Assembly (NCBI GenBank): GCA_002389785.1
Contig: DGQS01000009.1
Coordinates: 1-21,205, forward strand
Source of the DNA: Bacteroidetes bacterium UBA4408
GTDB lineage: Bacteria > Bacteroidota > Bacteroidia > UBA4408
Direction of reading: 5' to 3'
Length of the DNA stretch: 21,205 nucleotides
Shown: piece after piece, positions 9,567 through 19,300 of the stretch
Numbering within the stretch: position 1 is the stretch's first letter
Layout of the letters: each line of letters begins with the position of its first letter
Program-made: the position numbers and the translations under genes
Notes under the pieces: generated by a model
Database searches by the model: none
Seen by the model: the letters and a program-made list of their open reading frames with translations, nothing else
What the model was told of the DNA's origin: nothing

Positions 9567-9605
9567 TTTACCGATAGAAATAAAACTTTTACCGAAAGGG
9601 TAAAA
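9567..9605 (+). promoter_or_regulatory. Direct repeat and small hairpin upstream of protein B
   Basis: TTTACCGA occurs at 9567-9574 and again at 9588-9595, 21 bp apart, which is two helical turns. The second copy also forms a hairpin, TTTTACC (9587-9593) with GGTAAAA (9599-9605), around a 5-nt loop. It sits 54 bp before the ATG. It could be an operator or a leader structure, or chance in AT-rich DNA. No consensus promoter was found nearby. Confidence 0.3.
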
Positions 9606-9658
9606 CCCAATTATACACCAGCCGTATTTATTATAGAATGTAACTTAATTGTAAGTAA

Positions 9659-12600
9659 ATGATTTCATCAAACAAAAATTCACGATTCCATTGTTTTTGT
9701 TCGGCTGATTACCTGTCAGTGTTTAGATTAAGAAAGCTGCAACAAAAAGCATGGGTACTTGGTTTATTATTTTGTTTAGCCTTTGTGGGAACAACGAAAG
9801 CTATAACGTACTATTCACGTGCTACAGGTAATTGGAATGCAAACAGTACCTGGAGTACTGTAAGTTTTGTAAGTGCTACCAATACAGGAACTTTTCCGGT
9901 AGCCGGCGATGTTGTAAATATAGGCGGGGGGTTTATTGTAACGGTGAATGTAAATTCGGCTTGTTCATCCATCACTTACGAATCGGGTGTAGCCCGAAGC
10001 AATACCCTTACAATTTCGGGAAGCAATAGCCTGAGTGTTTCAGGAACAATCACCATACCTCGTGCGGCCGGTCCGGGTACAAGCAATATCAATTTATTGG
10101 CAGTAGGTAGTGGAAGCCTAACAGCTGCTACACTTGCATATACCAATACTGGCAATAGTTCACGGCATCGTCTAACTATATCTACCGGAACTGTGACGAT
10201 AACCGGAAACATCACAACCAACAACAGTGGCCGTAGGGGCGCAACGATTAGCTTTACAGGAGCAGGATTACTAAATGTTGGAGGGTCTTTGTTTTCGGGT
10301 GGAGGAGGTACGCTTACTCCTTCAACGGGTACGGTAAACTACAATGGAGGAGGGGCGCAAACGATTGGAACTTTTACGTATTATAACTTAACCCTTACGA
10401 ACAATAGTACGAAGAGCTTAAGAGCGAATACAAACCTAAGCAATATACTTACCGTAAATGCAGGTGCAACACTTGCTTTATCAACCTTTTCTTTAGGAGC
10501 CACCACAGCACCACTTAGCACGGTGTTATTTTGTGCAGCTACAGCTGCAGCAACCATATCAGGAACCGGGACTTTAAATTTAGGAGGAAATGTTACGGTA
10601 AACAACGCAGGTACAGGTACAGTAGGAGCGGTAATTACGTGCCCGATTTCGCTCAGGGCCACACGCACCTTTACAGTAGCCGACGATGGAACTACTTCAA
10701 AAGATTTGACCATAAGTGGTATTGTGAGTGGTGCAAGCTTTGGAATAATTAAAACAGGTGTTGGTTGTATGGAGCTTGCTGCGTTAAATACTTATTCGGG
10801 GACTACTACTATTTCTGCCGGAATTCTCAGAGCAAGTAACAACACTGTTGTAGCTTCAACCAATGGGGCATTTGGGAACAACGCATCAGGAATAAATTTA
10901 AATGGAGGAACCTTACAAAATAATGCCACTACATTTAGCCGTCCATTAACTGTAACAGCGTCTAACTCAACGATAGATGCGTATGGTTCAAATCGAACGA
11001 TAGCATCGAACATTAATTTAGCAACGGCCGGAACCTTTAATTTGAATTTGGGAGGAATTACAGCAACAAGCGCAGAAGGACAAGTGCTTACATTGTCCGG
11101 TGTTATCAGTAATTCGACCGGGACGCTTTCATTAACTAAAATAGCAACCAGCACCGCAACACTTAGCGGAACCAGCTCTTATACCGGAACAACCACTGTC
11201 AGCGGTGGTACCTTAATTGCCGGAGCTTCGGTATCGGTAAGCACAAACGGTCCTTTTGGAAATTCAGCAACAGCCGTTACTTTGGGAGATGTTGCCACAA
11301 CTATTTCCAATTTAAGTCCCACTTTGTTAACCGGTGGAGCTTTCACTATAGCACGTGCAGTTACCATTGCCAATCAGGTAAGTTCGGGGGTATACAGTCT
11401 AGGTGGAAACACAGCGAATACTTCAGTTTTTAGTGGAACAATAACGCTCAATCAACCCTTAACCATAACTCAAATTGCTGCCGGCACAGTCCAATTATCA
11501 GGAACAATAAGCACCGGAAGTAACAAATTAACAAAAGCCGGTGCGGGAACATTTCAACGAACTTCAGCTGCTTTGATTCTAGGTGGAGCATTTGAAGTAA
11601 GTGCAGGAACCTTTAATGCAAATAATTTTGCCAGCACAATAAGCGGTTTAACAAGCGTTAGCGGTGGGACTTACACTGCAGGAACAGCTACACAAACCTT
11701 TAATGGCGGACTCACTGTTTCGGGGGGAACCTACACCGGACTATCGGGAACAGCTGGAAATACAGTATGTACAAATGTGCTTTTAAGTAGTGGAACACTT
11801 TCTGCACCGGGAAGCACTGGTTCATTTACCGTGAGTGGTAACTGGACAAATAACGGAGGAACTTTTACCCACAATAACGGCGTGGTAAATTTTAATGGTG
11901 TTACTCAAACCATAGTTGGAAGCACCTCCTCTACATTTTCTACACTCATCATCTCCGGGAGTTCAACCACGACTTTGAGTATTAATACACCAATAACATC
12001 GGTATTAACTGTAAATGGAATTTATGATTTAAGTACCTTCACAAGTAATCGAACTGCAGCAGGTGGAACATTAACAATTTCAGGTACGCTGCGTTTGGGA
12101 GGTACTAGCGGAGGACAAGCCGGGAGTAATTTTCCACTAAACTTTAGCACACTCGCACTTGCCGGAGGAACTGTAAACTACAATAGAAGTAATGGTGGAC
12201 AAACAGTTTATTCAACTCCAGCTTATGCAACTTTAGCATTAAGTAATACTACCGGAACACAAACTGCCGGAGGAAATATAAGTTGTAGCATTTTATCAAC
12301 TACCCTAGGTGGAACTTTGGATATGGTGACAAATACTTTAAGCGTTTCGGGAAGTCCTTCAAATGCCGGAAATATTCTAACTCAAAACACTTCTGCAACG
12401 CCTATAAGTAATGGAAAAAATTGGGGAGGAACAATTACATTTAATGCTGCAGGTAATCAAACCATATCTAATGGAAATTATACCAATTTAGCGCTCGCTG
12501 TTAGCGGAAATAAAACGTTTGCTGCTGCATTGAGCATATTTGCGAATATTTCAATTAGTGGTACAGCAAAAGCCAATCTCTCAACTTTCACTTCATCTGC

Positions 12601-13267
12601 CAATTCCCTTACGCTAGGGGGGAGCAATCAAGCCAATGGTTCTTGGGGTAGTACTTCCTCACCAGCCACTAATAAGAACAATACTTGGTTTTTGTCACCA
12701 TCGACAGGTATCATCAATATCGCAACCAGTGGTTGTGTTAATTCATCAGCAGCTGTGCTTTCGGGAACAGCTTCAATTTGCAATGGGAACAGTACGAATT
12801 TGAGTGTCGCTATCACCGGAGGAACACCACCATTTTCAGTTGTTTATTCCGATGGCGTTACTTCCTTTACGGTGAATGGATATACCAGTGGTAGTGCAAT
12901 TCCTGTAACACCTGTTGCTACTACAACTTATTCTTTGGTTTCGGTAACCGGCACCGGTGGTTGTGTAGGAACCGGTTTAAGCGGAACTCCAACCGTTACT
13001 GTAAACTTTGGTTCCACTGCGGCTATTTTGTCGGGATCAACAACAATTTGCACCGGAAACAGCACCAATTTAAGCGTTGCTATCAGCGGTGGAACCTCGC
13101 CATTTTCAGTGGTTTATAGTGATGGAACAACCCCATCAACCGTAAACGGATATACCAGTGGTAGTTCAATTTCTGTTACACCCTCATCAACAAAAACATA
13201 TTCGCTGGTATCAGTTACCAGTACAGGAGGTTGCGGCGGAAGCGGATTAAGCGGAACGCCTTTGTAA
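9659..13267 (+). CDS. Protein B, N-terminal part: secreted autotransporter-repeat beta-helix protein
   Basis: 1202 residues up to the TAA. The signal peptide (WVLGLLFCLAFVGTTKA) is cut after about residue 48. From ATG 9659 the N-region is unusually long and polar; an in-frame GTG at 9719 would give a normal 28-residue signal peptide, so the start is uncertain. A beta-rich segment with GNWNANSTWS follows. Then come autotransporter-associated strand repeats at about 359-394 (NTYSGTTTISAGIL), 489-522 (SSYTGTTTVSGGTL) and 619-654. Two tandem 90-residue repeats end the frame (about 1030-1119 and 1120-1202), each with an ICxGNSTNLSVAI start and a PFSVVYSDG motif. As it stands the product lacks a T9SS sorting domain and should remain in the periplasm. 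No enzymatic motif is seen. The N-terminal half is not obviously alignable to protein A outside generic repeats. Confidence 0.85.
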   Translation: MISSNKNSRFHCFCSADYLSVFRLRKLQQKAWVLGLLFCLAFVGTTKAITYYSRATGNWNANSTWSTVSFVSATNTGTFPVAGDVVNIGGGFIVTVNVNSACSSITYESGVARSNTLTISGSNSLSVSGTITIPRAAGPGTSNINLLAVGSGSLTAATLAYTNTGNSSRHRLTISTGTVTITGNITTNNSGRRGATISFTGAGLLNVGGSLFSGGGGTLTPSTGTVNYNGGGAQTIGTFTYYNLTLTNNSTKSLRANTNLSNILTVNAGATLALSTFSLGATTAPLSTVLFCAATAAATISGTGTLNLGGNVTVNNAGTGTVGAVITCPISLRATRTFTVADDGTTSKDLTISGIVSGASFGIIKTGVGCMELAALNTYSGTTTISAGILRASNNTVVASTNGAFGNNASGINLNGGTLQNNATTFSRPLTVTASNSTIDAYGSNRTIASNINLATAGTFNLNLGGITATSAEGQVLTLSGVISNSTGTLSLTKIATSTATLSGTSSYTGTTTVSGGTLIAGASVSVSTNGPFGNSATAVTLGDVATTISNLSPTLLTGGAFTIARAVTIANQVSSGVYSLGGNTANTSVFSGTITLNQPLTITQIAAGTVQLSGTISTGSNKLTKAGAGTFQRTSAALILGGAFEVSAGTFNANNFASTISGLTSVSGGTYTAGTATQTFNGGLTVSGGTYTGLSGTAGNTVCTNVLLSSGTLSAPGSTGSFTVSGNWTNNGGTFTHNNGVVNFNGVTQTIVGSTSSTFSTLIISGSSTTTLSINTPITSVLTVNGIYDLSTFTSNRTAAGGTLTISGTLRLGGTSGGQAGSNFPLNFSTLALAGGTVNYNRSNGGQTVYSTPAYATLALSNTTGTQTAGGNISCSILSTTLGGTLDMVTNTLSVSGSPSNAGNILTQNTSATPISNGKNWGGTITFNAAGNQTISNGNYTNLALAVSGNKTFAAALSIFANISISGTAKANLSTFTSSANSLTLGGSNQANGSWGSTSSPATNKNNTWFLSPSTGIINIATSGCVNSSAAVLSGTASICNGNSTNLSVAITGGTPPFSVVYSDGVTSFTVNGYTSGSAIPVTPVATTTYSLVSVTGTGGCVGTGLSGTPTVTVNFGSTAAILSGSTTICTGNSTNLSVAISGGTSPFSVVYSDGTTPSTVNGYTSGSSISVTPSSTKTYSLVSVTSTGGCGGSGLSGTPL

Positions 13268-13279
13268 ACAGTTAATCCA
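12743..13279 (+). repeat. Tandem 270-bp (90-residue) repeat, two copies
   Basis: Two copies align with an exact period of 270 bp: GCTGTGCTTTCGGGA at 12752 corresponds to GCTATTTTGTCGGGA at 13022. GGATATACCAGTGGTAG is identical in both. At protein level both carry STNLSVAI, GGT, PFSVVYSDG, VNGYTSGS and GLSGTP. The premature TAA lies at the end of copy 2, where copy 1 has the Val codon of TVTVN. The copies resemble an Ig-like/PKD-like module common in large Bacteroidota surface proteins. Confidence 0.8.
13265..13267 (+). other. Premature in-frame TAA in protein B
   Basis: The context CCT TTG TAA ACA GTT AAT encodes PL-stop-TVN. The matching site in the preceding repeat reads PTVTVN without a stop. 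The frame before and after is identical. metK, hppA and the far end of protein B also stop with TAA, which argues against TAA being recoded in this genome. Confidence 0.9.
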
Positions 13280-13414
13280 CTTGCAATTGCAAATGCCGGA
13301 GGAAATGCTGTAGCTTGTGGTAGCAACAGTTTTACCTTTAGTGCAGCTACTGCAAGCAATAATTCAGGCGTACTTTGGTCGACAGCCGGAGACGGTACCT
13401 TTAATAATAGCGGT

Positions 13415-15955
13415 TTGTTGGCCAGTACTTACACTTTTGGAGCCTCCGATTTACTTGTGGGAAGTGTGCAAATTACACTCACAGCACTGGGAATTAGCCC
13501 ATGTGGAAATACTCCTAATACAATTACGCTCACCAAGAGTTTACCCGGAACCTGGTTGGGCTTAATTAGCAACGATTGGAGTAATGCCGGAAATTGGTGT
13601 GGGGGAGTTCCTACAGCCTCCACGAATGTGCTCATTGAATCGGGAGCACCTTTTTATCCATTGATAAGTGCCGGTAATCAATTCGCTCAAAGTATTGTTG
13701 TAGAAAGTGGTGGCAGCATCACCATTAACGGTGGGAATTTGAATTTAGCCGGAGATATTACAAACGATGGCTTATTGAGCATTGGGGCTTTCGGCACTTT
13801 AAACATGGGTTCAAATCAAATTACCGGTTCTGGTCAGGTAAGCATTAGTGGAACTTACGTAACGAGCAAAGCAGCGGGTTTTTCAGGCAGCGCTTCAAGT
13901 TCCATTTCAACTACCATTAGCAGTTTGATAGTAACGGATAATTCAACCATCGATTATTCTTCAGCCGGTGCACAAAACATTACTGCAGGGAGTTATGGTA
14001 ATATCACCAATAGTGGAAATGGGGATCGTAGTTTCGACAACACAGGTACTATTCAAATTGCTGCGAATTTTAGCCCCGGTAGTGGAAATTATACCACCAC
14101 CGGAAGCACTTTGGAATTTAATGGAACCTCTGCTCAAAGTATTCCGGCCATCGCGCCAAGTTCTATCTATGCCTCATTGGATATAAACAATGCGGCCGGT
14201 GTAAGTTTAGCTTCATCAATTAGTATAAGTGATGCGTTATTTTTAACGAATGGAAATTTAATTACGACCGGATTTAATTTTACACTATTATCATCGGCCA
14301 CTACTACTGCACGAATAGCGCCGGTAGTAAATGGAGGTTTGGTTGGCAACATTACCATGCAGCGCTTTATTACCGGAGGCAATTCTGGCTGGGTAACCAT
14401 GGGAATGCCGGTAAGCGGAGCTACACTAGCTGAATGGTGCGACGATATAGTTACTTCTGGGTTTACCGGATCAACTACCGGAACAGGTACTTTTATTAGT
14501 ATTTATGGTTACGATGAAACAGTGGGAGGCTTGTTGGATGCAGTTGCAACTTATATTCCGGCAACCAATTCAGCCGATGCAGTTGATCCGTTTAAGGGTT
14601 ATTTTGTGTTTGTAGCGGATAATGCAAGCACTGTGGCCGATAAACTAATTAGTGTGACAGGTCCTCCATTGTTGGATGATCAGGATTTGGGAGTAACTTA
14701 CACCAACAACTTAAATGTGAGTAACGATGGCTGGAATTTAGTAAACAATCCGTATGCATCAGCAATAGACTGGGGTTCTCCCAATTGGACTAAAACAAAT
14801 ATGGATGACGCAGTGTATATTTATGACACCGATAATTCACAATATGTAGGTTCTGTTGGTGGGGTTAGTTTTAATGGAGGAAGTGAGATAATTGCTTCAT
14901 CACAATCATTTTTTGTACATGCAAATTCGCTTGCACCCGAATTAATTATTACTGAAGATTGCAAGGCTAATAACAGTCCGGCTTTTTACAAAAGCGGTAA
15001 TCCTTTACCTCTGAACTTACTTCGGATGGAATTGAGTGGTTTGGGAGGTATTTATAAAGACGAAGCGGTGCTTCAATTAAAACAAGGTGCGAGTACCAAT
15101 TTTGATCCGGCATTTGATGCCTATAAATTGTACAGTTTTGATTATGCTGCACCCAATATTTGTAGCAAATTAAATGGTGTTGAATATGTAGTAAATACCT
15201 TTGAAATGCCTCTAAATAATATGCAAGTAGATGTAAAAGTTAAGGTGAACACAGCAGGCAATTATACACTAAATTTTAAGGGATTAAACTCTTTTAAAAG
15301 CTTTAAATGCCTTGTTTTTGAAGATAAATTAACAGGTAATAAAGTAGATTTACTGAGTGACAGTAGTTACTCGTTTTATTCCGGTATTGATACGGTGAGC
15401 GCTTACAGCAGATTTATTTTACATTTAGCGGTAGAAGAATTAAAGGCCTATTTCGAAGTAAACGACACATTGCTTCATTATCCCGGAAATACTTCTGTGC
15501 AGTTTACCAATAATTCGTTGGGAGCCTTAAGCTATAGTTGGGATTTTGGCGACGGTTCCTTCATCGACAGCAGCAGCAATCCTGTGCACACCTTTTTACA
15601 ACCGGGCAATTATTCCGTTGTACTTACCTGTAGCAATTTAGCCGGTTGCATTAGTACAGCACAACAAAACATTCGTGTTGATAACGTTACCGCACAAACT
15701 ACACTACCCGCTAGTGAGCAATTTAGTGTAAGTGTGGAAGGTACAACTTGCAAAATAACATTTGATGTTAATGGTTCAAAAGCGGTTCAGTTCAGATTGT
15801 TTACTTCAACAGGTAAACAGGTTGGAAACGCCATTGCTAAAACATTACATCAAAGTGGCTATGTTCAACTAAATTGGCCAACGATTAGTAAAGGTATTTA
15901 TACACTTGAAATAACAAATGGTAATATCAAACAGCATTACAAGCTGAAGTTATAA
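13415..15955 (+). CDS. Protein B, C-terminal part: PKD and T9SS sorting domain
   Basis: The open frame runs from 13268; 13415 (TTG) is only a formal start, and no signal peptide is present, so this is best seen as the 3' part of protein B. From 13268 a module with WSTAGDGTF comes first. Next is a GNW segment (WSNAGNWCGGVP, about 13551), and then a long region paralogous to protein A. In one 72-residue stretch around GFTGSTTGTGTF and SIYGYDETV about 50 residues match by hand count. A PKD domain follows (YSWDFGDG, HTFLQPGNYSV, about 15447-15690). A type A T9SS sorting domain ends the protein (LFTSTGKQV, KGIYTLEI, HYKLKL). On its own this piece could not be exported by Sec, so it would be non-functional unless TAA is read through or the stop is an error. 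Confidence 0.85.
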   Translation: MLASTYTFGASDLLVGSVQITLTALGISPCGNTPNTITLTKSLPGTWLGLISNDWSNAGNWCGGVPTASTNVLIESGAPFYPLISAGNQFAQSIVVESGGSITINGGNLNLAGDITNDGLLSIGAFGTLNMGSNQITGSGQVSISGTYVTSKAAGFSGSASSSISTTISSLIVTDNSTIDYSSAGAQNITAGSYGNITNSGNGDRSFDNTGTIQIAANFSPGSGNYTTTGSTLEFNGTSAQSIPAIAPSSIYASLDINNAAGVSLASSISISDALFLTNGNLITTGFNFTLLSSATTTARIAPVVNGGLVGNITMQRFITGGNSGWVTMGMPVSGATLAEWCDDIVTSGFTGSTTGTGTFISIYGYDETVGGLLDAVATYIPATNSADAVDPFKGYFVFVADNASTVADKLISVTGPPLLDDQDLGVTYTNNLNVSNDGWNLVNNPYASAIDWGSPNWTKTNMDDAVYIYDTDNSQYVGSVGGVSFNGGSEIIASSQSFFVHANSLAPELIITEDCKANNSPAFYKSGNPLPLNLLRMELSGLGGIYKDEAVLQLKQGASTNFDPAFDAYKLYSFDYAAPNICSKLNGVEYVVNTFEMPLNNMQVDVKVKVNTAGNYTLNFKGLNSFKSFKCLVFEDKLTGNKVDLLSDSSYSFYSGIDTVSAYSRFILHLAVEELKAYFEVNDTLLHYPGNTSVQFTNNSLGALSYSWDFGDGSFIDSSSNPVHTFLQPGNYSVVLTCSNLAGCISTAQQNIRVDNVTAQTTLPASEQFSVSVEGTTCKITFDVNGSKAVQFRLFTSTGKQVGNAIAKTLHQSGYVQLNWPTISKGIYTLEITNGNIKQHYKLKL

Positions 15956-15971
15956 CCATGTCTTTAAATTG

Positions 15972-16006
15972 AAAAAAATGAGCGGTAGAAAGCCGCTCTT
16001 TTTTTT
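15972..16006 (+). terminator. Rho-independent terminator of protein B gene
   Basis: GAGCGG (15980-15985) pairs with CCGCTC (15993-15998) around a 7-nt loop. It is flanked by an A run and followed by eight T, and lies about 24 bp after the stop. Confidence 0.88.
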
Positions 16007-16217
16007 AGATCGATTTCTGTTGCTCTGAAACGCTTTAAAACAAAGCTACCTACCAACTAACGATGATGTTTTATAAACCATCAGAATTTTGCAACCAGCT
16101 TCAACGTTTTATCGTATGCTGAGTAAAGGATAAGCAATTACAAATGAAAAAGTTTATTAGGAAGGCAATGTTTAAAACTTTTAGTTTGTATCTTTAGAAA
16201 CAATAAAAATAGCTTTC
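16007..16217. other. Non-coding stretch before the protein C promoter
   Basis: This is the main part of the 348-bp gap between B and C. It is AT-rich and contains no small gene or repeat that I can support. Confidence 0.5.
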
Positions 16218-16225
16218 TACATTTG
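16218..16225 (+). promoter_or_regulatory. Possible -7 element of the protein C promoter
   Basis: TACATTTG fits TAnnTTTG exactly. The upstream element is weak: TTTA at 16193-16196, 21 bp away, while a true TTTG at 16185-16188 is 29 bp away. It predicts a start near 16231 and a leader of about 73 nt. The leader holds a perfect 6-bp hairpin, TCTCTA (16255-16260) with TAGAGA (16265-16270), around a TCAG loop. Confidence 0.4.
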
Positions 16226-16303
16226 AAAAAACGTATTTAGCACCATAAATAGAATCTCTATCAGTAGAGAATAGCTCAATAAAAATAGTAAACAGGCCCT
16301 ATC

Positions 16304-19300
16304 ATGAAAAAGTTTTTATCTACCCTATTCAGCGCAATTACCTTATTGGTTTTTACAGGTAATTTGCAGGCACAGCTAATTGTAAACACCACTCAAACAC
16401 CTTTACAAATGGCACAAAAAATTGCCGGACAAGGGGTGAAAATCCTTAATCCTACCATTGTTTGTGGTGCAAATGGATATGGAAGTTACACAGCAACAGC
16501 CACAAATTTGGGTTCTAATGCCGGTGTAATTTTAACATCGGGCCTTGCTACCGATGCGATTGGTCCAAATAACGTAGGAAACAAAACGGTGCAAGTAGGA
16601 ACAGCCGGAGATGCGCAATTAAATGCAGTAACAGGGCGTACAACTTACGATGCGTGTACATTTGAGTTTGACATTATTCCGGAAGGAGATACGTTAAAAT
16701 TTGATTACGTTTTTGCTTCTGAAGAATATCCTGAATGGGTAAATTCACAATTTAATGACGTATTTGGCTTCTTCATTTCAGGTCCTGGAATTGTGGGTTC
16801 TAAAAACATTGCCATTATACCCGGAGGGGCGCCATGTACCATTAATACTGTAAACAATGGAACAGCAAATACCGGACCCTGCACCAATTGTGCCTATTAC
16901 GTAGACAACCAAACCGTTCCCGGACAAACGATACAATACGATGGCTTTACTAAAAACCTGACCGCAATTTCAGCCGTTCAACCATGTCAAACCTATCACT
17001 TGAAACTAGTAATTGCCGATGCGTCTGATCGTAAATGGGATTCGGGTGTATTTATTGAACAGATTGAGAGTAATAATGTTACCATAAGCTATGCAACGCT
17101 CAACTCATTGCCACAAATGATTGAAGGTTGTAATCCTGCAACAGTAACCTTTACACGGTTTCCAGTAAACAATAAAACCTTAACTGTTCCCTTTTCATTT
17201 GGCGGTACTGCAATAAAAAACACAGATTACACAGTGAGCAATGCTGGAAGTTCAGTGTTTTTTCCTGCTAACGTAGCTACTGCAAGTTTTGTAATAACTC
17301 CTATTAACGATGGTTTGAACGAAGGAATAGAGGGCGTTACCGTATATATTGGAAATCCTTTGTGTGCAGGAAATCCTCCAACAGATAGTTTGAAAATAGA
17401 AATACACGATTCTCTCTATGTTACGATAAACCCACCAAAAGATTCTATATGCCCTGGGCAATCAGTACAGTTAACAACAACTACGTCCGGATTAACTTTT
17501 AATTGGCTTCCAACAACCGGACTTAATTCACCATCAATCAAAAATCCAATTGCTAGTCCAACCACTACTACTACCTACACATTAACTACGACTGCCGGAG
17601 CATGTAGCAACATTAGACGTTCAACGATTAAAGTTAGCGACATCAACTTAAATGCTGTTCCTACCAATATTTTGTGTAATGGGCAAACAACAGGTTCGGT
17701 TGTACTTAACCCAACCGGTGGTTTGGGAACCTACAGCTACAGCTGGAATACACCACCTTTAACGAGTAAAGATATTACAGGTAAAGGACCGGGTAATTAC
17801 ACAGTAACTGTTACTGATAGTAAAGGTTGTACTAAAACAGGATCCTTTACATTAACCCAACCGGGAATACTTAACGGAAACTTAAACAGTCCAACGGTTA
17901 TTGGAGGTTTCAACATCGCTTGCAATGGATCGTCAACAGGTTCAATCACAACCAATCCTTCGGGTGGAACCCCGCCCTATACTTATACCTGGACCGGTCC
18001 GGGAGGGTTTAATTCAAATGTTCAAAGTCCAACAGGCTTAGCTGCCGGGACCTATTGTGTTACCGTACGCGATGTGAATGGATGTACCAACGGGGTAGGA
18101 GGTCAATGTGTTACCTTAACACAACCTAATGGAAACTTAACAGCTACTGTTAGTTCAAGTGCCCCTGTGAGTTGTTTCGGGCAGGCTAATGGAACAGCAA
18201 CAGTTGTTGCATCTGGAGGTACTGCACCGTATACCTATACTTGGAATTCATCACCAATTCAAAATACTGCTACAGCAACTAATTTGCCTCCAGGTATCTA
18301 TACCATTACCATCCGTGATGTAAATGCTTGTGTTGCTACCAACACTGTAACTATAACACAGCCAAGTGCTGCACTGTCTGCTGCTATTACTTCGCAAACC
18401 AATGTGTTTTGCAATGGTGGAGCAACTGGATCGGCTACTGTTACTCCTTCAGGTGGGACTTTGCCTTATACCTACACTTGGAGCAATGGACAGTTTACTC
18501 AAACGGCTACAGGCCTAGCAGCCGGAACTTACAACGTTATTGTAAAGGATGCACGTAACTGTAGTGCGACTGTACCGGTTGTTATAACCCAACCAGCTAC
18601 AGTTTTAGGGGCTTCAATAACTGCGCAAAGCAATGTATTGTGTAAGGGTGAGGCCAGTGGTTCAGCTACAGCTGCAGGATCGGGAGGAAGTGGTGCATAT
18701 TCCTACTCTTGGAGCAATGGTCAATTAACAGCTACCGCTACAGGATTGGCTGCCGGTGTATATTCGGTAAATGTATTTGACAATAATGGTTGTACGATTC
18801 CGGTTAACTTATCGGTCACAATAACAGAGCCCGCCTTGGGATTTTCAGCGGTTTTAGGACCTAAAAGCAATGTATTGTGTAAGGGAGCTTGCAACGGTTC
18901 AGCAACCGTAAACGCTAGCGGCGGAAGTGGTTCTTATACTTATACCTGGACTACAACACCAGTTCAGAATACAGCCACAGCTACTAATTTATGCGCCGGA
19001 AGCTATCAGGTTACAGTTCGGGATGCTAACGGATGTGCTACTCCTGTAGTTATAAATGTGTCCATAACTGAGACAACCAATGCTTTAGGAGGAACAATAA
19101 GCAATACCAATATTTCTTGTTTTGGCGGAAACAATGGAACTGTAACCGTAAGTCCAACAGGAGGTAGTGGAGTTTACGATTATTCATGGAATGGACCGGG
19201 TGGAGCATTTGTAAATAATTCACCCAATGCAAGCGGTTTAACAGCAGGAGTATACACAGTGCAGGTGTTCGATCGCAACGGATGTACTGTGCCTTTTGTA

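Larger units (their letters stand above)
9659..15955 (+). pseudogene. Protein B: T9SS surface protein gene interrupted by one in-frame stop
   Basis: The frames 9659-13267 and 13268-15955 are the same frame, with only one stop codon (TAA, 13265-13267) between them. Sequence after the stop continues in protein-like fashion with no frame change. Read through, the product would be 2098 residues: signal peptide at the start and T9SS sorting domain at the end, matching the layout of protein A. The two fragments are also listed separately. It may be a recent nonsense mutation, a sequencing or assembly error, or a read-through site. The DNA does not show decay elsewhere. Confidence 0.65.

Noticed and set aside
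13265..13267. Alternative genetic code with TAA read as sense
   Set aside because: metK, hppA and protein B itself end with TAA at natural positions followed by terminators.
9659..15955. Two independent genes with an internal start at 13415
   Set aside because: Same frame across the stop, no signal peptide or promoter before 13415, and protein-like sequence continues directly from 13268.
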